Assembly: GCA_902805495.1 (NCBI GenBank)
Contig: CADCTH010000136.1
Coordinates: 1 to 5,066, forward strand
Length of the DNA stretch: 5,066 bases
Reading direction: 5' to 3'
DNA from: an uncultured Actinomycetospora sp.
Lineage (GTDB): Bacteria > Actinomycetota > Actinomycetes > Mycobacteriales > Pseudonocardiaceae
Positions 1 to 4,106 of the stretch are shown in pieces; position 1 is the stretch's first letter, and each line of letters opens with the position of its first letter. The translations under genes were made by a program, and so were the position numbers. The notes under the pieces are model-generated. The model ran no database searches. It was not told where the DNA came from and saw only the letters and a program-made list of their open reading frames with translations.

Positions 1-1
1 C

Positions 2-820
2 GCCGTCGCCGAGCTGCAGCGGCTGCACGCCGCGCCCGTGCAGGCGGCGCTGCTCACCGAGGCGCTCGAGCGCGTGCGCGCGGCGGCCGCCACCGTCGCC
101 GCGCGCGTCAGCCCGCAGCACGCGCGCGAGCTGGCCCCCACCCTGCTCGCGGCGGGCCTCGAGGTGCTGGTGGTGCAGGGCACGATCATCTCGGCGGAGC
201 ACGTCTCAGGAGGCACCGCGGCGGCCGAGGGCCCGCTGGACCTCGAGGAGTTCATCGACTCGCTCGACATCCCCGTCGTCGCGGGCGGTGTCGGCGACTA
301 CCGCACGGCCATGCACCTCATGCGCACCGGCGCCGCGGGCGTCATCGTCGGCTACGGGCAGGCCGCCGCCACCTCCACCGACGCGGTGCTCGGTATCGGC
401 GTCCCCATGGCCACCGCGCTGGTCGACGCGGCCGCCGCGCGCCGCGACTACCTCGACGAGACCGGCGGGCGCTACGTGCACGTCGTCGCCGACGGCGGCA
501 TGGACACCTCGGGCGACATCGCCAAGGCCATTGCCTGCGGCGCCGACGCGGTGATGCTGGGCGAGCAGCTCGCGGCCGCGGAGGAGGCCCCGGGCGGCGG
601 CTGGTACTGGACCGCGTCGGCGGCGCACCCCTCCCTGCCCCGCAGCGGCATCACCCGCGTGCCCGCCGCCGCGCCCGACCTCGGTGCGGTACTCACCGGG
701 CCGGCGCGCTCGGGGGCCGGCACCGCGAACCTCTTTGGTGCGCTGCGCCGCGCCATGGCCAAGACCGGCTACTCCGACCTCAAGGAGTTCCAGCGCGTGG
801 GCCTGTCGGTCCGGCGCTGA
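2..820 (+). CDS. guaB3: GuaB3 family IMP dehydrogenase-related protein, 5'-truncated by window edge
   Basis: The frame is open from base 2 to a TGA at 818-820, giving 272 residues. About 100-120 N-terminal residues must lie upstream, since actinobacterial GuaB3 proteins are about 370-380 aa. The visible part is the C-terminal portion of the IMPDH/GMPR TIM barrel: IPVVAGGV, then HLMRTGAAGVIVGYG, the active-site loop (350-406), GGRYVHVVADGGMDTSGDIAKA (phosphate-binding region), CGADAVMLG (536-562), and the tail FGALRRAMAKTGYSDLKEF. The match to mycobacterial GuaB3 as I remember it is close along the whole segment. No CBS domain is visible, as expected for GuaB3. The family acts on purine nucleotides in the cytoplasm, but the exact reaction of actinobacterial GuaB3 is unsettled. 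The loop that carries the catalytic Cys in canonical IMPDH has none here (see findings). GuaB3 usually follows guaB2 in actinobacteria, and such a gene could lie just upstream. The gene converges on the HPr-like gene. Confidence 0.93.
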   Translation, partial: AVAELQRLHAAPVQAALLTEALERVRAAAATVAARVSPQHARELAPTLLAAGLEVLVVQGTIISAEHVSGGTAAAEGPLDLEEFIDSLDIPVVAGGVGDYRTAMHLMRTGAAGVIVGYGQAAATSTDAVLGIGVPMATALVDAAAARRDYLDETGGRYVHVVADGGMDTSGDIAKAIACGADAVMLGEQLAAAEEAPGGGWYWTASAAHPSLPRSGITRVPAAAPDLGAVLTGPARSGAGTANLFGALRRAMAKTGYSDLKEFQRVGLSVRR

Positions 821-841
821 CCACCGGGAGCCGCGAGGAGC

Positions 842-882
842 TAGCGGCCCTCGCCGACTCCGACGAGGAGGCGAAGGCGCTA
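842..882. terminator. Imperfect hairpin between convergent genes, possible bidirectional terminator
   Basis: TAGCG (842-846) pairs with CGCTA (878-882), CC (848-849) with GG (876-877), and TCGCC (851-855) with GGCGA (870-874). There is a one-base bulge at 847 and one mismatch (850/875). A further TCC/GGA pairing is possible inside the loop. The hairpin lies 22 bases after the guaB3 stop and its outer arm contains the HPr-like stop codon, where a shared convergent terminator would be expected. No U-tract follows on either strand, so this would be a non-canonical terminator of the kind common in high-GC actinobacteria, or only a 3'-end stabiliser. Confidence 0.5.
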
Positions 883-1176
883 CCGCTTCTGCTCGATCTC
901 GTCGTCGGCCTCGAGGTCCCTCGCCAGGAGCGCGGAGAGGGCCTCGATGCTGGCCTCGGCGCCGGGCTGGGCGTCGTCGGCGGTCAGCGTGACCTCCTGA
1001 CCCCCGTCGACGCCCAGGTCGACCACCGCCAGCGTGCTGCGGGCGTCGGCCGACCGGCCGTCGGCCACCCCGACGCGGACCCGGGCCGGCTGGCCCCGCG
1101 CCGCGGTGGCGAATCGCCCGGCGGCCTCCTCCCCGAGCCCGCGCGGCGTGGCGACGACGACCTGGCGACTGATCAC
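880..1176 (-). CDS. HPr-like protein lacking the active-site histidine
   Basis: This is a 98-residue protein, close to HPr size (about 85-90 aa) with a charged tail. HPr is the small phosphocarrier of the sugar phosphotransferase system: His15 takes phosphate from enzyme I, and Ser46 is regulatory in Firmicutes. The pattern fits HPr along its length: VVVATPRGL (7-14), an AAGRFATAA helix (18-26), the strand VRVGVADG, RSTLAVVDLG (46-55, matching the KSxxxxxxLG segment with Ser47 in the Ser46 position), GGQEVTLTA, and a final helix. The GLHARP motif reads GLGEEA, so His15, Arg17 and Pro18 are all replaced and PTS phosphotransfer through His is not possible. The GTG start at 1176 lies in frame 9 bases after the RtcB stop with no good Shine-Dalgarno site, which suggests translational coupling to RtcB. 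The role is unknown; a regulatory or scaffold role, by analogy with Bacillus Crh (His15 replaced by Gln), is inference. Confidence 0.75.
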   Translation of the reverse strand: MISRQVVVATPRGLGEEAAGRFATAARGQPARVRVGVADGRSADARSTLAVVDLGVDGGQEVTLTADDAQPGAEASIEALSALLARDLEADDEIEQKR

Positions 1177-1185
1177 CGGGCCACG

Positions 1186-2352
1186 CTACGTGCCCTTGAC
1201 GTTCAAGATCTGCCGCAGGGTGTGGCGGACCTCGACGAGGTCGGCCGCGTCGGCCATGACCACGTCGACGTCCTTGTAAGCCGCCGGGATCTCGTCCAGG
1301 AACGCGTCGGTGTCCCGGAACTCGATGCCGACCATGGCCTCCCGCAGCTGCTCGTGGGTGAAGGTCTTGCGGGCCTTCGTCCGCGAGTACGCCCGGCCCG
1401 CCCCGTGGGGCGAGCTGTGCAGCGAGGTGGGCTCGCCCTTGCCCGCCACCACGTACGACGCCGTGCCCATCGACCCCGGGATGAGGCCGGCCCGGCCCGT
1501 CGCGGCGTCGATGGCGCCCTTGCGCGAGACCCAGACCTGCTCGCCGAAGTGCTCCTCGGACTCGGTGTAGTTGTGGTGGCAGGAGATGCGCTCCTGCTCC
1601 ACGACGTCCGTGCCGACGAACTCCGCGGTCTGGCGGACCAGCCGGTCCATCATCTCCTCGCGGTTGAGCAGCGCGTAGTGCTGGGCCCACCGCAGCTCGC
1701 GGATGTAGGTCCAGAACTCCTCGGTGTCCTCGGTGAGGTAGGCGAGGTCCGGGTCGGGCAGGTCCACCCCGGCGCACGCCTCGCGGGCGACCGCGGTGTG
1801 CCGCTGGGCGATCTTGTTGCCCACGCCCCGCGATCCGGAGTGCAGGAACAGCCACACCCGGTCGGCCTCGTCGACGGTGACCTCGATGAAGTGGTTGCCG
1901 CTGCCCAGCGTGCCGAGCTGCGCCTCCCACCCCTTCTTGTCCCGCGTCGGGTCGAACCCGGCCTCCTCGGCGAGCTTCGCCAGCTCCTCGACGCGCGGCT
2001 GCGCGGTGGCCACGACCTTGCGGTTGTGGTGTCCCGCCCCGAGCGGGATCGCCCGCTCGATGGCCTCCCGCAGCGGCGCGAGCGACCCCTTGGCCCGGGG
2101 TTCGTCAACGTGGAACTGCGTCCGGACCGGGGCCAGGCCGAAGCCAACGTCCACGCCAAAGGCGGCCGGCATGATCGCCCGCAGCGTCGTGATCACCGAG
2201 CCCACCGTGGCGCCCCGGCCCAGGTGGGCGTCGGGCATCAGCGCGATGTGCGGGTGGATGAACGGCATGGTCGCGGCCCGCTCGGCCTGCTCGCGCGTGC
2301 CGGGGTCCAGGATCGAGGCCCAGTTGACCAAGCGCTGACCGATCTTCTCCAC
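1186..2352 (-). CDS. RtcB family RNA ligase homologue with Cys-to-Phe change at the metal-bridging position
   Basis: This is a 388-residue RtcB-family protein (E. coli RtcB is 408). RtcB joins 2',3'-cyclic phosphate or 3'-phosphate RNA ends to 5'-OH ends using GTP and Mn2+, through a guanylated histidine. Motifs in order: MPDAHLGRGATVGSVI (39-54), GVDVGFG (66-72), LGSGNHFIEV (149-158, Asn153/His154), LHSGSRGVGN (170-179, His171), SCHHNYTE (257-264, His259/His260), Lys278, and PHGAGRAYSR (315-324) with His316 as the expected guanylylation site and Arg320. These align with E. coli N167, H168, H185, H280/H281, K298, H337 and R341. The exception is the GVDIGCG motif: Asp68 is kept but the Cys is Phe71. 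The GTG start is supported by AAGGGAG (2359-2365) six bases upstream. No rtcA, rtcR or archease gene lies next to it. Family membership is certain; ligase activity is doubtful. Confidence 0.95.
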   Translation of the reverse strand: MEKIGQRLVNWASILDPGTREQAERAATMPFIHPHIALMPDAHLGRGATVGSVITTLRAIMPAAFGVDVGFGLAPVRTQFHVDEPRAKGSLAPLREAIERAIPLGAGHHNRKVVATAQPRVEELAKLAEEAGFDPTRDKKGWEAQLGTLGSGNHFIEVTVDEADRVWLFLHSGSRGVGNKIAQRHTAVAREACAGVDLPDPDLAYLTEDTEEFWTYIRELRWAQHYALLNREEMMDRLVRQTAEFVGTDVVEQERISCHHNYTESEEHFGEQVWVSRKGAIDAATGRAGLIPGSMGTASYVVAGKGEPTSLHSSPHGAGRAYSRTKARKTFTHEQLREAMVGIEFRDTDAFLDEIPAAYKDVDVVMADAADLVEVRHTLRQILNVKGT

Positions 2353-2358
2353 GTGCGT

Positions 2359-2365
2359 CTCCCTT
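2359..2365 (-). promoter_or_regulatory. Ribosome binding site for the RtcB homologue
   Basis: On the minus strand AAGGGAG precedes the GTG at 2352 with six bases between. It fixes the start of the RtcB-like protein, in agreement with the usual N-terminus of the family. No convincing -35/-10 pair is seen between it and the hairpin at 2421-2437. Confidence 0.6.
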
Positions 2366-2420
2366 CCCCGGCTCGGTGCCGATGGACGCTCGGACGCTAG
2401 CCGGACCGGCGTCGCTGAGC

Positions 2421-2437
2421 CTCCCGGTTTCCGGGAG
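2421..2437 (-). terminator. Perfect 7-bp hairpin with TTT loop downstream of the IclR-like remnant
   Basis: CTCCCGG (2421-2427) and CCGGGAG (2431-2437) form a perfect seven-base-pair stem around a three-base loop. It lies just past the TGA (2443-2445) of the minus-strand IclR-like remnant and upstream of the RtcB gene, the position expected for the terminator of the lost regulator gene. It may still insulate RtcB from upstream transcription. No T-tract follows on the minus strand, so termination activity is inferred from position and structure only. Confidence 0.45.
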
Positions 2438-2442
2438 CGCGG

Positions 2443-2598
2443 TCAGGCCGCGCCCAGCTCGGCCGACATGGCCGCCGTCGTCTCCAGCAGCGCCGCGGCG
2501 ACGTCGCGCGGGACCTCGTCCCCGGCGGCGCGCTCCGGCAGGGCGAGGGCGACCACGAGGGGCAGCGAGTCGCCGGTGGTGAACACCGGCGGTGCGGG
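2443..2598 (-). pseudogene. C-terminal remnant of an IclR-type transcriptional regulator
   Basis: On the minus strand, the frame ending at TGA 2443-2445 reads PVFTTGDSLPLVVALALPE, followed by a short acidic linker and a helix ending LLETTAAMSAELGAA. This resembles the end of IclR effector domains: an AAPVF-type strand, a hydrophobic strand of the VAALxxxGP type, then a terminal helix with an (A/S)xxLG ending. Upstream of about 2600 this frame loses any likeness to the family and hits a TAG at 2695-2697 with no plausible start. The helix-turn-helix and most of the ligand domain are therefore absent, and the piece is unlikely to make a working protein. The call rests on a short stretch judged by eye; another regulator family or chance coding potential in GC-rich DNA cannot be excluded. 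Confidence 0.42.
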
Positions 2599-2758
2599 TC
2601 GGCGCGAGCCCAACCTCGTCCGTGCGCCGCAGCGACTCGGCGCCGAGGCGGCGCAGCGCCGGCAGGTCGTCGTCGAGCAGGTGCTGGTCGCGCCCTACGC
2701 GAACCCGGCGCCCGTTACGCGGGAGAGCCTCACCGCCCTGCTGGAGGCGGCGTACTGA
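2598..2758 (+). pseudogene. C-terminal remnant of maleylacetate reductase (iron-containing alcohol dehydrogenase family)
   Basis: On the plus strand, bases 2666-2758 read VVVEQVLVAPYANPAPVTR and then a short helix LLEAAY before TGA. This closely resembles the extreme C-terminus of actinobacterial maleylacetate reductases, which typically carry a YxNPRPV motif followed by a short helix. Maleylacetate reductase reduces maleylacetate to 3-oxoadipate in chloroaromatic and hydroxyquinol breakdown. Only about 30-45 residues remain of the usual 350 or so. Further upstream, RLGAE in this frame (from 2633) and VGASPTS in the +1-shifted frame (2598-2618) resemble the family's GAPTSLRxLG segment, which would imply a small frameshift as well. 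There is no start codon with a binding site. The last 29 bases overlap the 3' end of the minus-strand gene at 2730. Confidence 0.5.
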
Positions 2759-3392
2759 TCCGCTCGCCCAGCGTCGCGACGCCCGGTCCGTCGACGTCGT
2801 CGAGGTGGGACTCCCGCCCGGCCAGGGCCATGACGAGGGCCAGCGTCGGTCCGGTGACGAGCGGCCCGCCGCCGGTCGCGAACGGGCCGTCGGTGGCCTC
2901 GAGACGCAGGCCCCGCGACAGCGTCTTCCCTGCGACGGTGAAGTCGCGGCTCGCGAAGAACTCGGCGACGGCCGTGGTGGTCGCGGCCGGCGGGGTGGAA
3001 GCGATCCCGAGCGGGCGGCGGACGTCCTCGCCGTGCACGACGACCTCGCCGAGCCACGCGGCCGTGTGCCCGGTGGGCGCGACGGTGCTGGTGACGACGG
3101 CGCGGAAGCGGTCGGGGGTCTCGGCCGGCGTCGCGCCGAGGTGCTCGGCGAGCCGGCGGGCGTTGTGCACGGCCGGGTCGAAGCGGGCGCCGAGCATGCT
3201 GGCGATCCAGCGCCAGCGCCCGATGCTCGCGGCGGCGGTGAGGTGGGCGGCGACCTCCTCGACGGTCCAGTCCCCGCACAGCGAGGGCGTTGCCCACTGC
3301 GCAGCGGTGAGGTCTGCGAGGTCGTCGGCGAGCCGCGCGCGCTGGGCGTGGGTGGCGGTCCAGAGGGTGGCGGCGTCGGTCGTCACGGTCAC
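2730..3392 (-). CDS. Maleylpyruvate isomerase family mycothiol-dependent enzyme
   Basis: This is a 220-residue protein of the DinB/MDMPI fold. The characterised member, Corynebacterium glutamicum maleylpyruvate isomerase, uses zinc and mycothiol; most relatives are putative mycothiol S-transferases of unknown substrate. The N-terminal four-helix part carries LADDLADLTAAQWATPSLCG and GDWTVEEVAAHL (His50), and the third helix has LGEVVVHGEDVRRPLG (Glu116, His120). His50, Glu116 and His120 match the zinc ligands His52, Glu144 and His148. The C-terminal part has GLRLEATDGPF, then GPTLALVMALAGR, typical of this subfamily. I place the start at GTG 3392 because AAGGGA lies six bases upstream and family similarity begins there. 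GTG 3458 overlaps the TetR stop by four bases (GTGA) and would add 22 residues; GTG 3461 is also possible. The gene follows the TetR gene and is probably cotranscribed with it. Confidence 0.9.
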   Translation of the reverse strand: MTVTTDAATLWTATHAQRARLADDLADLTAAQWATPSLCGDWTVEEVAAHLTAAASIGRWRWIASMLGARFDPAVHNARRLAEHLGATPAETPDRFRAVVTSTVAPTGHTAAWLGEVVVHGEDVRRPLGIASTPPAATTTAVAEFFASRDFTVAGKTLSRGLRLEATDGPFATGGGPLVTGPTLALVMALAGRESHLDDVDGPGVATLGERISTPPPAGR

Positions 3393-3454
3393 GAGGATCC
3401 CTTCGTCGGCGGGGCGTCGGGGGTGGGACGTCCGGGAGGGCGCGGACTCATCGC

Positions 3455-4033
3455 TCACCACGGCGCGAACGCCAGGTCCAGGTGGCCCTCGAGGGTGGCG
3501 AGGGCGTGGTCGGGGTCGACGTGCCCGCCGAGGACGTGGATCGCCAGCCCCTCGACCAGCGACAACAGCCCGGTGGCCGCGCGTTCCGGGTCGAGGGCCC
3601 CGGGCGCGCCGGCGGCCCGGATCCGGTCGGCGATCGCGGCGCGCACCGCCTCCGGGTCGTCGCGCAGGCGGGCCCCCACGGCCGGGCGGGCCGCCCCGTA
3701 GGCGTGGAACGCGACGGCGACCCGGCCCTCGAGCTCCCGCTCCGCGTCGAGCGGCAGGATCGCCACGAGCAGCGCCCGTACCCGCGCGCGGGGGTCGTCG
3801 CCGATCTCGTCGGCCTCGAGCCGGGCCTGCACGCGGGCCGCGACGACGTCGAGCGCGAAGACCATCATCTCGTCCTTGGTGCGGAAGTAGTGCTGCACCA
3901 TCCCCGACGTCACGCCGGCCTGCGCGGCGACGTGGCGCAGGCTCACGTCCATCAGCCCGCGGGTCGCGGCCACGCGCAGCAGTGCGTCGGCGAGCAGCGT
4001 CCGGCGTTCGTGGTGGTCGACCAGCTTCGGCAC
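3455..4033 (-). CDS. TetR family transcriptional repressor, BetI-type C-terminal domain
   Basis: This is a 192-residue dimeric DNA-binding repressor. The N-terminal helix-turn-helix covers roughly residues 11-55, with the conserved run RHVAAQAGVTSGMVQHYFRT (33-52) and then KDEMM. The C-terminal half, with LLSLVEGLAIHVLGGHVDPD near the end, resembles the BetI-type TetR_C_6 ligand domain. The start is placed at the GTG at 4033 (sequence VPKLVDHHERR), the usual N-terminus for this subfamily. An ATG at 4069 would add 12 residues but would put the first operator-like box inside the gene. The Shine-Dalgarno signal before 4033 is weak. The gene diverges from the P450 gene with 73 bases between them and overlaps or abuts the downstream mycothiol enzyme. 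It likely represses both directions from the boxes at 4049-4066 and 4077-4094; the ligand is unknown. Confidence 0.93.
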   Translation of the reverse strand: MPKLVDHHERRTLLADALLRVAATRGLMDVSLRHVAAQAGVTSGMVQHYFRTKDEMMVFALDVVAARVQARLEADEIGDDPRARVRALLVAILPLDAERELEGRVAVAFHAYGAARPAVGARLRDDPEAVRAAIADRIRAAGAPGALDPERAATGLLSLVEGLAIHVLGGHVDPDHALATLEGHLDLAFAPW

Positions 4034-4048
4034 GGGCGCCAGCCTGTC

Positions 4049-4066
4049 ACATTGCACTCGTATGGT
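4049..4066. promoter_or_regulatory. Operator-like box 1, half-conserved copy
   Basis: ACATTGCACTCGTATGGT shares the nine-base core TTGCACTCG (4052-4060) and the outer AC with box 2, in the same orientation and 28 bp away centre to centre. Its left half matches the left arm of box 2; its right half is degenerate (four of seven dyad pairs). It lies 15 bases upstream of the TetR GTG. It would also cover a possible -35 element (TTGCAC, 4052-4057) for the P450 promoter. Confidence 0.5.
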
Positions 4067-4081
4067 CATCCCGGATACGTT
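4052..4081 (+). promoter_or_regulatory. Possible promoter for the P450 gene
   Basis: TTGCAC (4052-4057) and TACGTT (4076-4081) are separated by 18 bases and partly match sigma-70-type -35 and -10 elements. The expected start of transcription would be near 4088, leaving a leader of about 19 bases with the Shine-Dalgarno sequence. Both elements fall within the operator-like boxes, which fits repression by steric exclusion. This is only a consensus match by eye; actinobacterial promoters vary widely. Confidence 0.3.
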
Positions 4082-4094
4082 GCACTCGCAATGT
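4077..4094. promoter_or_regulatory. Operator-like box 2, near-perfect palindrome
   Basis: ACGTTGCACTCGCAATGT is an inverted repeat with seven-base arms (ACGTTGC / GCAATGT, six of seven pairing) around a four-base centre, the typical size of a TetR-family operator. It sits between the divergent TetR and P450 genes, directly upstream of the P450 Shine-Dalgarno sequence. The right arm, GCAATGTG (4088-4095), also forms a perfect eight-base inverted repeat with CACATTGC (4048-4055) in box 1. Confidence 0.6.
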
Positions 4095-4104
4095 GGAGGA
4101 GGAG
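4095..4104 (+). promoter_or_regulatory. Strong Shine-Dalgarno sequence of the P450 gene
   Basis: GGAGGAGGAG lies immediately before the ATG at 4107; the GGAGGA at 4095-4100 is spaced six bases from it. This strong site argues that ATG 4107 is the real start even though it makes the P450 N-terminus unusually short. Confidence 0.7.
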
Positions 4105-4106
4105 CC

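Noticed and set aside
206..1930. Long minus-strand open frame (574 codons)
   Set aside because: It crosses guaB3, the HPr-like gene and part of RtcB in the wrong frame. The translation is Arg/Gly/Pro-rich low-complexity sequence typical of a shadow frame in GC-rich DNA.
2384..2398. Tandem GGACGCT repeat upstream of RtcB
   Set aside because: Two seven-base copies one base apart are too short to separate from chance in this composition; no partner sites seen.
1222..2400. Plus-strand 392-codon open frame opposite RtcB
   Set aside because: It is the antisense shadow of the well-supported RtcB gene; no recognisable domain and no ribosome binding site.
2600..2758. Minus-strand reading with a coding-like stretch HLLDDDLPALRRLGAES
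   Set aside because: It looks protein-like but is in a different frame from the IclR-like tail, has no start, and is antisense to the better-matched maleylacetate reductase tail.
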